Made by a program: the position numbers and the translations under genes. Positions 1-12,636 of a stretch of 64,000 nt of DNA are shown in pieces. The notes below the pieces were generated by a model that ran no database searches, was not told the DNA's origin, and was given only the letters and a program-made list of their open reading frames with translations. Position 1 is the first letter of the stretch, and every line of letters starts with the position of its first letter. The stretch comes from Camillea tinctor (lineage: Eukaryota > Ascomycota > Sordariomycetes > Xylariales > Xylariaceae), in the NCBI GenBank assembly GCA_022578605.1, contig MU394059.1, forward strand, positions 248,001-312,000. Direction: 5' to 3'.

Positions 1-1569
1 TCTTCTGATAATCGATGTCACATCGAAGAACCATTCGCTTCGTCTTTTTTTTCTTTTTCTCTTTCTCTCTCTATCTCTCTAAGTTGAGACATCTTCTTTT
101 CTGTATGTGTGGACTACGACGTTGGGATAAAAGAAGTTCGCCAATCTCTAGATCGGGATTCGCCAAGATCGATCAATAGTCTCTCTCGTCCACATCTCTT
201 GAGACTAGCTAGAATCTAGTGCTCATAATTTGGTTCGTGACACCTCCTTCCTTTATCAATCGCCTTAGATATACCATACACGTGTTGCATCGGATTAGAA
301 AAGGAGAGGAGAGCGAATGGGGGTTGCAGGTGTGATATTCGGCACGGATTTAGTCTAGAAGCCTATGGCTACGCAAAAGGGAGCAACACATTCCGGGGGT
401 GGGAAACAGCATGGCATTTGTAGAACCTGGTAGGTATGTAAGGAGTCCCGGTGTGGATGGTGAATGTGCTGCCAAAAAGGGACCGAAGCATCTTTGTTGG
501 AGGACGAGGGTGGATTTGGGGTGGACGACTCCACGCTAGCTACCCATGTCGAAAGCTGCAAGCTGTATAATTGCTACCCCCCGGAGAAGGTTGTCTTCCC
601 TCGTGCAGGGCGCGTATCCGGCAGCGGAGACCGTAGCGGGTAATAAGAAAATATATCAAATACCGGACGTGGGAGAGTAGAAGAATGCGAGAACTGCCAA
701 GGGGGGGAAACAGGGTAGAAAGAAATTGTAAGTAACTATACCCGTCCACACACCACTTGTACTAGAGGATCATTTTTGCGAGGGATCAGGGGAAGCTCCC
801 GTATAGTCGAACAGAACAAGGGGATGGATGCATCTGGTGTGTACAATCGTCGATTAAACTTACCGAGCGCTAGATCGTGAACCCCTGCACCTATCCAAAA
901 CAAAGTATAGACATAAACAGCGTGCATTAGTGAAACCTCCCGAGGTCCAATCGAGCCCCATCACGTATCTCATGAAGAACGGTGAGAAACATGACAAGGA
1001 GTGGTTGGCATATGTAAGTGCTGAGGGCCGTGAGCGCGGCCAGCGGAATAGCTTCCTAGCTCGCGGGAAGCAGATGTGCTAACGAGAGAGAGTTAGATCG
1101 AGTGAGCAACCCAAGGAACGGTCTGGGTTGGATAAACCACATATGTACGTAGTTCGTGGTTCGCGAGAGGTAACAGTTAGGTTATCATTCGAGTGTTAGC
1201 ACGCTGATTGGTGATAGAAGCTAGAGATGATAACCCCTTATTCTACGAACTCTTCACTCGAGTTTCTGAAGAAGCTTCTCATGTGTTCCTGGAAACATGG
1301 CTCCTTTGTTCGGCAATACCAGCTCATAATCGGTTTATTAGAATTAACCGAAAACATAAACTACGCATGTTATAGCACAAAGCCGAAATGTCTTGTCATC
1401 GCCCGTCGTTATGTTACAGGCAAACAAAGACGGGCATGCCGAGAATGGGAGAACGCCCTGGGTGTAGCCATGGTACATCCAGCGCATCACCCGAAGTCAG
1501 ATAAATGCATGATTCAAATTTTAGAGCTATAGTAAGATATACGCCGCCTTCGGTCATACTCTGATCACA
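1..1569. other. Left-edge region without a convincing gene
   Basis: No long ORF or recognised domain is present. On the minus strand, 736-927 starts with a short hydrophobic stretch (residues 1-17) followed by a good donor (GTAAGT at about 862). Minus-strand reading in 540-750 is also partly hydrophobic, so a small or decayed multi-exon membrane-protein gene is conceivable. I could not chain these pieces in frame and do not call a gene. A pyrimidine-rich run lies at 47-80. Confidence 0.4.
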
Positions 1570-2914
1570 ATGATGCGAGAAAGCGAGCGACGGGCGCTCG
1601 TCCGAGAGGCCCGGGAGAAGCTCGCAACCCAGTTCTCCGACTATTTCACGACGGCACACGGGCTGGAGTACGTGCGGCCGCTTGGAAAGGGCTCGGCGGC
1701 TGGGGCGCTGCTCTTCAACGACCTCGAGAAGCAGACCCCGAACAAGCGCGTCCTGCGCCGGGTCGTTGTTAAGTACGCCTTCGCGGAGTATGAGAACCGC
1801 AATAAGATGGCCGACGACGAGATCCGGAACGAATTCCGCTGGCTGCGGAAGCTCGGCGGACCGGAGCACATCGTGCAGCTGATCACCTGCGAGGTGGACG
1901 AGGAGCAGATCCCGCGCCCGGCTCTCGTGCTCGAATTCCTCGAGGGCGGCGACGTGGGCCAGCTTTGCCTAAAGCTTAGGAGGGCGAAGAGGGACATGCC
2001 GAACCGGGTTCTCTGGAGCATATTCTTGTGTTGTTAGTTGTCCCGTCGCCCCTCCTTAAATATGTTTCCAGTGTCTAGGTAGCTTATTGCTAAACTCTTG
2101 CCAGTGACCCGAGCCTCGGTTGCCATGGCCTACTATCCGTGGACCGAAGGCGAAAGGGAAACTATCCCTAATAACCAACAGCCTAAAAACCTCGTGCACG
2201 GTGATCTTCACGACGAGAATATATTATTAGGTGCCTTGCATCCAGATGATGCGGAACATAGGCTTGCCCCTCGCCTCAAGGTTAGCTCGTCCTACTGTCG
2301 GGAAGACCGCTGATATGGCTGTATGGCTACTAACCCTGAATAGCTGATCGACTTTGGTAAAGCTGGGGTGATACCGCCAACGGTTGGGTAGGTCTTGTTT
2401 ATAATAACTGGGTCTCATGTCACCACTGACTAGATGTGATTCCATAGTATAACTGGCCCGCAGCAAAGTGTCCAAGACATCGGTCGAGTAAGTCATGCTG
2501 CTCAGCTACTTAGCCTTGGTTCTACAGTCCCAGGAAACGTGTTAATATAAGGAGCAGGTCATAATAGCGCTAGTTGCCAGGAGGTATTCATCAATATCTG
2601 ACGAAAACATGCAAGTAAACATCCAAGACGATACGGGGGCCAGCCATCAAATCTTGATCTACACTGACCCAGCCGTGCGTGATGCCACACACCTGTCTGC
2701 TGAGCTACGAAATGTGCTCTTCAGATCGCAAGCCATCAACCCGGCAGAGAGGCCGTCCCTAGACCGGCTATTACAATTGTGTGAAGCCGCTGTAAACACG
2801 CACACGGCTGCTCAGTACAGCAACATTCCGGGCTACGACCACTCCGCTGAGACCAACGATTCCATCCGTCAGTTCATCCAGCAGTTCATTCTCGACGGCG
2901 ATACTAAAACATAG
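1570..2914 (+). CDS. Protein kinase-like protein (orphan, five exons)
   Basis: Predicted exons are 1570-2032, 2105-2280, 2344-2387, 2448-2487 and 2558-2914, giving about 359 residues. A glycine-loop-like LGKGSAAG lies at about 38-45, the ATP-binding lysine is in VVVK (K68), the catalytic loop is HGDLHDEN (D188, N193) and the metal-binding DFG is at 216-218. The usual HRD is HGD here, as in many fungal-specific kinases. After DFG the activation segment is very short before an alpha-F-like VQDIGR stretch, so substrate recognition may be atypical. A conserved INPAERPS block near the end resembles the kinase subdomain XI. The first exon is much more GC-rich than the later exons. The function is unknown; a role in Ser/Thr phosphorylation is inferred from the motifs. 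The start is the first of two adjacent ATGs, and exons 3-4 are the least certain part. Confidence 0.72.
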
Positions 2915-3560
2915 TGAGGCTCAAGGTATCTATCTCTATATATACAGGATGTCCTAAGACAGTGTATCATTATAATTGCTCAATATAATTCAAAAAAAAT
3001 GTAAATAGTACTTTCCATTGACATTGACGTGAAGTATCTTGATTTATACCAAGAGCCAAGTATATTAAATAAGCTCTCTGGACCGGTATGGAGTCACTAT
3101 CCTAATCAGGCCAGCCCACCTCCCTGCAGCCTAGCTGGATCGGGCGGAGGGCATTCTATCATATATGACAGGCCTTAATCCTCCTTGGCATACACATATA
3201 CACACACATATATTTCTCTCTCCCCTCTTACCGGCTGACAAGGACCAGCCTGGAAGCATCGGCGACAACGACGATTTCGTTGTCGAAAACGCCTCCTATC
3301 TCTAGTATCGTGTCACTACGTAGTTTGGGCGCACCTCGTAATGAAGCCGGTGCTACCTCCACGATATGCCGTGGATACGCTACATATGCGACAACAACGC
3401 ATCTTGAATCACTTCTCCTCTCCCCGTCCCTCTTACCCCAGACCCAGGACCCAGTCATAATTTCTTATTCACTATCTCTCGGGCTCACCGTGATACTTTA
3501 GTGCTACTTCTAGTTGGTCGTTCCCCCTACACTATATACAAGGGATATACATACCTAAAG

Positions 3561-3592
<32 letters not shown>
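3561..3592. repeat. (TGCG)n microsatellite
   Basis: Eight uninterrupted TGCG units, ending at a TTGTG flank. It is intergenic. Confidence 0.95.
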
Positions 3593-3993
3593 TTGTGCTT
3601 GCTTGCCAGGGGGGGTTAGTGGAAGAGAGGTAGGATGAGAAGAGAGTGTTTGAAAAGAAAAAGAGGCACCAGAAACGGATATTCATTCGTGGAGTTATGA
3701 AACGAGGCAGGGCTGATTGGCTGGCCCCGGTATCGCGTACGAGCGTATCATCCATCAGTGGTGAACCACCAGAGGCTATCCGCCTGCCCTATCAGCGGCG
3801 TAGGACGATATGGTAGGGGGATTTTGGGGGAGGAGAGGGGGAGGTCTCGTCCTCGGAAGCCTTTCGCAGAATCTTACTGTGAAGCTCATTCGCCAATTGA
3901 TCTCCAAGGCGGAACCTCCCCTGGTATCGCTTGGGCCAATTTCACTTGTTTTCTTTTTGGAACATTCTTTTGCGTGTGTAGGTACATGTATGT

Positions 3994-4021
3994 AATGTAT
4001 GTATGTATGTATGTATGTATG
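3994..4021. repeat. (ATGT)n microsatellite
   Basis: About six to seven tandem ATGT/TGTA units, preceded by an imperfect copy from 3985. Confidence 0.9.
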
Positions 4022-7000
4022 ACGATGGGGATGCGTGTATGTATGTACATGCTATACCTGTACGCCACGTCCACTAGGATAGCGGGGAGGAGAGGACAGG
4101 GAAGAAAAAACATCATGATACCTTTCGGTCGTGAAATCCAACGTTGCTCCCACGCACACTACATACATATGTGCAACGACACAGAGACGGACATATAGAC
4201 AGGCAGACCGGCGAATACATACGCGAGTAGTTACGCTGAATCGCTGAAGATCCTCCCCCCCTCCCCGGTTTTTCTTGCACCAAGACCAAGCCAGTTCCGA
4301 AGATATCAGAGCATTGTTTCATCCCCAATAAGGGGGAAGAGGGCTTGAATTTGTTCTACGATGCCTAACTCCGAATGAGAAAGATAGGAGAAATGTGATG
4401 TGATGTGATTTCGGACTAAAAATCTCGTGTCATTGTATAGTTGCGTGTTTAAGCTGGGCGCTGCTGACGATGTGAGTGGCTGGTCTGGGCGGAGGGTCTC
4501 GGACGGCCCGGTTCGCCGTTCGCGGGTCTTACCTAGTTGCGCTATTATAGATCCCCCATGTTGCCTTGTTTCTTACGGAGTATAGGTGCCCAACTGCTTT
4601 GAGTCGACTTACTAATCGCTAGTAACATGAAATGGTCGCAATTGCGACGAAGGAAGGTGAGAAAGAGAAAGTGAGGGTAAGAGCCTTTGCTCGAATGGGT
4701 CTCTCATACGGTGGTGAGATGTGTGATAGAAACCGGGAGGAGTTGTCACCGAGCTGGGGGGAAACCCCATGAGTAGGTAATCATGACTATTCGTGGAGTG
4801 CCTATGGATGGACGGGTGGATGTACTGTGTAGATAAAGAGGCGCTTGGGGAAGGGAACGTGACATGCCTGGGTATAAGTCGATCTATTATACCATATTAC
4901 GCGCGTAAGTAGTCTTTCCCCCAAAGTGTGACTTACATAGCTTAGAGCCAAGCCCCGATGCAATCGCCCATGCCCTTAAGACCGAGTTTATATTAATGGT
5001 AGGATATACCCTATAGAAATTCTCGCTGGGAAAGTAACATGTGACACTAGATCTTAGATGTTGAAGCTGACAAGCGGCCGACGATCGTGATGATCGTGAG
5101 CGCGGCTAGTAGTGGAACCCCATTCGATGCTAAAGATTTAAGTAAGGACATATCACAACAATAGTCCTGACTAGCGACTAGTGAGTGATAGGAGGAGGGA
5201 CTATACCTAGAGGGATATAACAGACAACTTGAACCAAAGAGAGCTTCGAGAATCGATATCTAAACGCCACCATGAATGTATCCCATGATGGCCCCATTTT
5301 CAACTCCAACCCCAATAATGATTCATCTAAGATAGCAAAAGCTGTATCCAAAGCTCGTGATAGTTGAAGAATAAGATAAGAGTGTAATGTTGCTTACTTA
5401 ATAGATACATTTGATAACACTGTAACGTACCTGTCTAGACAGTTGTGTATGTTCATAGTTTAACTACTTAGTTACTCATCATACACGAAGCCAACCGTCT
5501 CTTGAGAACAACTACCAAGGTCAGCAACTTGAACGTGATACAGGCTTTTTACTAGATCCCTCTACAGAGCCGCCTGACTGCGGCAACTATGCTAGCTATA
5601 GCAATGATCTCCCAACTATGTGAGAGAGCACTTCCCATGCGCCCCCTTTAGCTAGAAGGGTCCGTGTACAACACCCCGGACATAGATACGGGAAGAGTTA
5701 TATTGAAACGTTCGTATGAAAAATGCAGTTAACTAGTTAATACGAAACTGCGTTTTGCTTTGTAATTCGTAGCTTTTATACATGAGACAAGAAGCCTTCT
5801 AGCTGCCAATGCCCTTCATGAACTTGCATAATTTCTATGATCCTAAGAATAAACAAAGGCTACCTACCCAAGTGATTGATCGTTTTCGTGGTACTAAGAA
5901 AGCTTGCTGCCTTTCTTTGCCGTTATTATCATATTCATGTGTAAATATTTGTTAGTCTATTTAGAAACCAATAACCCCTATAATGTAGTGACAATGCCCT
6001 TCATACCACACATTGCTGGTATGAGATCTAGGGCGTCGTGAATAGAATTTGGAAGAAAAGGGGTTAGGACTAGTGACTTGAGCCTCAGCCGACATATTCG
6101 AGTGCCAGCCTTGTTCAACTCAACAATACTAATACATAAATTGGGATGGCGAGAGCCTTATGTCACTATATAGTATCCGTTTGATAATACGAGAGCATGA
6201 CTATTAAGTCTCATAAATCCTTCAGATGAATGAGAGGTACCTACTTCTTACCATGGTAACATAAAACGTACAGCCGATGAATACTAACTTGACAAAATCT
6301 AGTGAGGAAGCCGAGCCTATCTTAAAAGGCAGATCACAGAAATTATTTGTCTATATCGACCACGCTTCTCTGCATGGTCACCTAGGCAGCTTAATTCCTC
6401 GCTCAACGAATACGTCTTCTCTATCTAGGGCTCTCACCATAACACTTAGATGTCTATAACATGATATAAAGCCAAATATCTTATCGCTATGGAACTATAA
6501 ACCAGGAGCTTGCTGGGCCCTCAAGGCTTTGGTCGCCTTTATCCCTTGTATTCTTCACGAGAACTATGTTTTGGGTACCTCTGCTTCCATTCGAACACGA
6601 AGCTACTGGTTATCAGGGTCTAAGGAAACAAGTTGAGGGACAAAAGAGAATAGAGGAGCTGTTTCTAATCGCAAATTGATGGTATCTCCCTTTCCCATGA
6701 TAACCAATCCCACTTCCGTTCTATAAGATCGAAGAGATGTATTGATATGTCCTAGCCAAGAGGGGTAACTATATAATACAGAACTAGGTCACAATGACTT
6801 GGTCATTGTGTGAACCTTTTTGTCTCATGGTATAATGAGTTGCCCAACATCTATTGCAATATGTATCTCTAACTATGTTCCAGGAACGGAGTGCTGGCCT
6901 ACAGGACTTATCAAAGTACGTACCACTGAAGGGAATGAAGGGAGTGTTCAATGTATGATCAATAGTAACAGAAGCGTAATTCTCATCTCCTGCATAATAA

Positions 7001-7674
7001 CATCGTGATTACCCAAGCTCTTTCTAGGATCCTTGTGATGGTATGTAAACATAAATTGTCTTACATTTACTTAGATAGTCAAATTCATCTCCCAGCAATC
7101 ATCTTCGCTGTCCGTTGCTCCCCCCCCGCCTATTTTCCCTATCCAACGAAGCCCATATATGTGTCTCCCTGTTTCTGACTCGCTCTAGTTCAGCCGGCCG
7201 TGTTCCAACCGCAATCTGACTCTGGAATTTTATATTCACTTTGTACTCGTGAGCCCTTCCCATGCTTTTGCTCGCCATATAAATGCCCGAACAGTTCCAC
7301 CCCCTATGAACTTATTCGCGCCGTGTATCCCCTTTCCCGTCTCCAAACCAACATATTATATCTCCCGTCCATCCATGAAAAGAAAAAAAGGAATTCAAGG
7401 GAAGGGAGAAGGCTATTGCCTATGATCACTTGTACTCGAACTCTTGCCACCTTACCCTTACCCCTTTCCTACCGCTCCATTTCTCAGCATACCATTCATT
7501 CTCACCCCCACTTCCTTATTTTCCCCTATCCCATTTCCTAATATACAGCCCCTCTTCTTTGCCTGCTCCTATCCTCTATATCCCTCCCTCATTCTCATAT
7601 CTCTCCTCTTCTCCCCTTTTCTACCCTTTCCCCTTACCCTCTTTTGCCTATTCCATCCGATCCTATCTGATCCC

Positions 7675-7908
7675 TCATTCTTCACCCCCTCCAGCTCGCC
7701 CGCCTCCCTGCCCGTCTACCGGCGCAGGTGCGGAGTAGACCTCATCACTGGGCCAGGCAGTGAGGAAGGCACCTGCGCGGGAGGCTTGAGCGGCGTCGGA
7801 TGCGGTCCATGATTCAGTCTGGGTCTGGGTCTGGGGGTTGGTGGAGGAGGAGGAGGAAGAGGCAGAACCGGTTGTTGTGGTCGTTTGGGGGGTGGTTATG
7901 TGTGGCAT
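7675..7908 (-). CDS. Small Thr/Ser/Gln-rich hypothetical protein
   Basis: A single-exon reading frame of 77 residues. The first 30 residues are low-complexity Thr, Ser and Gln-Thr repeats. They are followed by a more ordinary segment (about residues 32-57, beginning ESWTASDAAQ) and a Gly-rich tail. There is no signal peptide, membrane segment or known domain. The region is pyrimidine-rich on the plus strand, which by itself can keep frames open, so this may be chance. The argument for a gene is the complex central segment, which does not look like repeat translation. Its neighbours give no functional hint. Confidence 0.35.
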   Translation of the reverse strand: MPHITTPQTTTTTGSASSSSSSTNPQTQTQTESWTASDAAQASRAGAFLTAWPSDEVYSAPAPVDGQGGGRAGGGEE

Positions 7909-9537
7909 TTTGTGTGTGGTGTTTTCTGGGGTAGTTTTGAGGATAGTGGGATTGGGTCGAAGTTGGTAGTATGTATATGGTTTGTCGCCTCTGTCTATTT
8001 TTATTTCTGTTCTTCTTTTGCTCTTGTTGGTCCGGGAGAGAGTATAGATAGGGAAAGGTGATATTGAATGGACTTGCCGATGGTATGGTGGGAAGCTTTC
8101 GAAGCTGGAACTAGGGTGCCTTCTAAGGGGGGGAAGATGGTGCTTCGGTGGTGAGGGATGGATAGGTAGGTGAATATTTGCTTGATTTAGATCCTCTATA
8201 GTCGGGACTTGAGGTAATCGTAAGTATCCTGGGTGGGATTAACTACGTTGTGCTCGTGAATTCTAGCCGTAGGTTTGGGGAGCAGACTAGGCTGATATGT
8301 TGAACAAGTCTTTTGTTGGGTCGACTTCGAAGTCGTCTTAGTCAGAGCTGTTCTCTATGAGTATATTTTAGCTGGAATGAAAAGGAAGAAGATAGAGACT
8401 TAAGGTAAAAGTCGAAAGTAAAGCCTATATATGTACTCAAGCCGTGGGCCTTGAGCCCTAAGCTGAATCAAGGGGGTCCCAGCCTCCACGGGGACGATAC
8501 CTAAAGCGGTTATACACGATGCTTTTTTTTCATCTATCCACCACGTGAGAGGCTAACGAAGGATCGTAAGGCTGGGATATGGCGCCCGTTGCATCTACAA
8601 ATCACGTCCGGACCTGGGGAGCCATATAGATTGCCCCAGACGTACTAATAAAGCCAGTCTCACGTGGAACCATACACGAATCGTTCTGGGTTCCCATACC
8701 CGATCGCCTGGGTCAGACTTGCAGATGCTAGATGTCTGATCGTGTTGTACATGATAGCGAACAAGGCGGTAGTGGTAGATCGATATTGGTAACATACGAT
8801 CCGGACCAATTCCCCGGGACAAGGGAATATAGGGCTCAGGGGAGACGATTGGAGGTTCCTGGATACACGTAGCTCTCAGTAAACCCCGGCACCTGGTATC
8901 TGGCGTCTGAAGGTGCTTTTTCGAGGCTGTAATATTGACCTACCTAAGACGGTTCTAACGAGGGGATTGAGGTTGTGGGCATAGGAATAGGCAATTCTGT
9001 CACACGATCAGAACTCAGCTCCGAACTCGCTATGGGATGAGACCAATCGCGCGGCTCGGAAGAATCTGAGGCTGACTCGCATGTGCATCTATTTCGAGAC
9101 ACTTACCGTCAACGTGGACATATTGGGCAACGACCGCGACAACCGTGGCTCAAATAAATATTGGAACATCTAGAAACTCTGGTGTAATTATTGGTCATGC
9201 TAGTAGACTTCTGTAATTAGATCTGTTATGTAAATTCGCGAATCCTTGCTCATGATGGGGGTCATGGGAGACAAAATGGCTCTCGTGCGCCATGTAGTTG
9301 CAAAAAGTATTGGATTGGATCGCCTATCGAACCCATAATATCACAGTATCAAAGTAGCTTCCCAACTCGCCAATGGTTGACCGGCTTCCGAAACACCACT
9401 TAAACTGCTTTACCCTTTTGCTGAACCTGTTGTGCGCCGGGAATGGATGAATCGCATTCCATTCCATCCAGGAGACCTAACGTAAGATATGCCTATCTCA
9501 CCAATGTCATCGTACGTTCCGAAGCCAGTCCGTAGCT
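7909..9537. other. Intergenic, nothing recognised
   Basis: It lies downstream of the p23 gene. No long ORF, tRNA-like fold or repeat was recognised. The part next to 9538 is presumably the p23 3' untranslated region. Confidence 0.5.
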
Positions 9538-10546
9538 TTACTCGGGCTTCTTGCCCGCATCCTCCTTGACTTCCTCCTCGCCCTCTAGAGCGGGCATGTC
9601 ATCATCGTCATCGTCATCCTCCTCGTCCTCGTCGCCGCCAGGGACACCAGCGCCCAGCTTAGAGAAGTCGATACCGCCGAAGTCACCGCCGCCTAGAATG
9701 ATGGATAATTGTTAGCTTGCCAATCTCGGTACTGTACCCCTACGCCTCTGCACGTCTAGGGTGACAAGGCTAGGAAGTTTGCTACGGGAATTCACGACGT
9801 ACCCATGCCCGGCATACCACCTGTTCGCAAGTTGTCAGTCAGCGTATACTCTCCTGGATATAACTGGATCAGGAGACTTCACGTACCCATTCCTCCTCCC
9901 ATACCACCGAACTGGGAGAAGTCCTCCTCGGGAGCCTCGTTCTGCTCATCCTCGTCGACCCACTTGTCAAAGTCGGTCCTCAGGAACTGCAGCTTGCCGG
10001 TCTCCTTGAGAAGACGCGGCCAGTACTCCTCCTTGAGCTCCTTCTTGCGCAGCTTCAGCTCGACGTTGCGGGATGTGTGGTGGACCTTGCTCTCGGCGGG
10101 GTCGATCTCGGCGAAGAAGGGGAGGTCGAGGTGGTACGTCCGCTTGAGAGTCTCGGAGTGACCGGTGAAAGTCAGGGCGGTAGGCTGGAGGTCCAGCTTC
10201 AGGTTCTCCTTAGGCACATCAGGCACCGAGATGGTGAGGTAGATGAAGTTCTTTTCGGGATCGGTGCTGGACGAGCGCTGAGCCCATAGCACTGTTTGCG
10301 GGACATTGGCGTGGTTAGCTCGGGGTATTACCAGTTTGTGCGTATAAAATATATATCTAATGTATATCTCTAGGTTCACATATCTATATGGATATAGATA
10401 TCACAAGCTTGCGACTTTGACATAGGATGCGACTCTGACGACACAAGATGTGACCCATACGAGAAGGAGAGGGGGGAGGGGGGAAAGGGAAAGGGAAAGG
10501 AGAAGAGGAAGAGCGAAACTATACCTTCAGGAGTGACTTGCGACAT
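9538..10546 (-). CDS. SBA1: p23/Sba1-type Hsp90 co-chaperone (wos2-like)
   Basis: Exons on the minus strand are 10525-10546, 9887-10291, 9803-9820 and 9538-9692, giving about 199 residues. It starts MSQVTPEVLWAQRSS, the hallmark opening of fungal p23 proteins, and runs through a CS domain (about residues 5-100) with the typical WPRLLK motif. Then comes an acidic DKWVDEDE segment, a Gly/Met-rich linker and an acidic tail ending in KKPE. p23 binds the ATP-bound Hsp90 dimer in the cytosol, slows its ATPase and stabilises client complexes. The first exon is 22 nt and the third only 18 nt (encoding a GMPGM-type linker); both keep phase exactly. It is transcribed divergently from VPS24, about 2.1 kb away. 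Confidence 0.93.
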
Positions 10547-12636
10547 GTTGGTGATGGTATGTTGTTTTGTGTGTGTAGTCTAGGTGGAGGAGAGGTGGGG
10601 GGAGGGGGGGAAGATTAGGAAAATGGAATTTTGGTGTTGGTGTTGGTGTTGACGTGTGCGGAGAGTTTTTTTGGAGGGGAAGAAAGAGAAAAAGAAGCTA
10701 CAAGGATACTTTCGGTTCCTGGGTTTGGGATGTATTTAAAGATCTCAAAAAGTGTTAGGTAAGTTAGGTAAGGTGAGGTTAGGAAGAAATGAAGGAAGGA
10801 AGTAGGATGGTGGTTGTTTCTCTTTCTCCTTCTGTTCTCTTCTGTTCTTTCTTTCTTTATTTTTTTTTTTGGGGGGGGGGGGGGGGGGGTCTGTGTTTCC
10901 GTGTGGGAAAGTATGAAGCGTTGGAAACTACGAGGCTTCAAGTTATGTAGCCAGGAGGGAAGGCAGTGATGTTCGGTTTTTTTAGTTGATGCAAGCAACA
11001 AGGTAACCCCACCATACTTCTTAAACTCCGGCCAGGAGATTCTATGGCATTCTTAGAAGTACTACCGCCTCCTCTTCCCCCCTTACCCTAGCTGCTAATA
11101 CTCAAGCCACACAGAAACTAAGTCACCTCCTACCAGGGCTCAATGCTTTGGTGTACACTAGAGCACCCATTGCTGCCTGAAAATACCTGGAAAACCCTAT
11201 GATAAATTAAGTTCTTACTTCTCAATTTAATTTTTCTATTTCCAGTGTAATTCTCTGTTGTCAGCAACCTGATATCATCAATGCAAAAGGTTGCTTCTGT
11301 TTGGAGGGACATCCGGGTCTTGGCGCCTGGTCACTTACACCACAGGCGACAGGCGGCAAACGGCGACAGGGCTGAAGGAATCGATAGTTCTATGCCTTTC
11401 TGCCCCTCTTATACAGTAGGCTGTGTGATCAGACCTGCTGCTTTCTGCCTGGAATGTCAAATGTCTTATTGCGACATATCAACAACGGTTTACTGCATGC
11501 GTACATCCAACACCTACTGACATACTTACCTATTTACACCTTGATTACTCATCGTAAATGGATGGGAACCTTGGAAGAAGAACGAAACCCCTCATCACCT
11601 CCAGTTCTTATACCATCCCATCTTCAACTATCTTAAATGCATGCATGCATTGATCTATCTGTAAGTTTGGTTTGGAGATTTACATATGTTCCATCCCCAT
11701 GCAGGTGATTACAGGACTTACTCTCCATCCAACCATAGATCATCACATACCATGATCCACTGTGTGTGCTAGTAGTGCGCTACTCAACAGTCTAAGTAAC
11801 TTAACCTAGGTATATATGTATGTATATGTATCTGTATCTGCCCTATTAGTTATTTTGGGGGAAACTTCTTGTTCAGCTCTCCTCTAGAGAGCAGGTAAGC
11901 CCTTTTGATATTTCACCGGGATTTGCATTGAAGCCGAAAATAAATTGATAGGGTCAAGTACTCACCCGTACTGGAGTAAGGTGTGAGATACCTACCAGAT
12001 TATAATGTATTTATGTAACGTATTAGTACCTAACCTAGGTAGATATCGGTATCCCAACAACGTAATTAGAGTTTACCCAAGAACTTTTAGAGGGTAAGAG
12101 AATTATCAAATCCGATCAAATCGTCTTAACCAAAAAGCCGGGGACCAATGTAGATAAGTTTATCGGGTACCTGAATTCTGTAGCCACTGTAGGTAGGAAA
12201 GGAAAGTACTAAGTTATGTAGTGAGCGGGGTCGGCAACCCAGACACCCCACCCAGCAAAGTAGATTCATCCTCTGATTGGACCGTGACATTTTGCATGTT
12301 CCTGGTCCCACATTACCTCTTACCGTCAGCCTTGAACCCCTTTGGCTCGCTCTTCCCAAATGTCCGTCCATGCTGCCGCCTTGTGTCAACGTCATTGCTC
12401 GCGATAATAAACCTAGATATGTACCAACCTTAAGGTACCTACCCAACCACCAAGCCATCATCCTTGAATCAATCAATCTCTTATCTTTCCATCTTGCAGG
12501 AAACCTTTTACAACATCCGATCCTGCAAAGAACTTCCCATTGTCGAATTACGATTGAACTCTTTTTTTTTTAATATATTTCGGCATCTTTTCGTTTTCCT
12601 TCTATTAATCTAATCATCCATAGCCATCTTTTCAAG
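10547..12636. other. Divergent intergenic region between p23 and VPS24
   Basis: About 2.1 kb with no gene recognised. It includes a homopolymer junction (T then G, 10859-10889), a purine-rich run at 10467-10510 just upstream of p23, and two ACCTAGGT palindromes (11814-11821 and 12033-12040). Upstream elements of both genes must lie here, but I see no specific known site. Confidence 0.5.
10859..10889. repeat. Poly-T/poly-G homopolymer junction
   Basis: About 12 T followed by 19 G. The exact length is unreliable in sequencing. Confidence 0.9.

Larger units (their letters stand above)
2915..7674. other. Gene-poor AT-rich block
   Basis: About 4.7 kb with no ORF that resembles a protein and no splice chain I could build. 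It holds two tetranucleotide microsatellites (listed separately), a pyrimidine-rich stretch at about 7440-7690, and a perfect short hairpin at 6790-6810. No transposase, reverse transcriptase or long terminal repeat was recognised. Confidence 0.5.

Noticed and set aside
540..927. Possible small membrane-protein gene on the minus strand with a GTAAGT donor
   Set aside because: The hydrophobic pieces could not be joined in frame without stops; at most it is a relic.
7200..7812. Overlapping plus-strand ORFs rich in Pro, Ser, Leu and Phe
   Set aside because: They are translations of a pyrimidine-rich stretch with no complex sequence or splice signals.
10615..11001. 128-codon minus-strand ORF upstream of p23
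   Set aside because: It runs through the poly-C/poly-A homopolymer and purine-rich DNA (a Pro run followed by Lys); there is no family resemblance.
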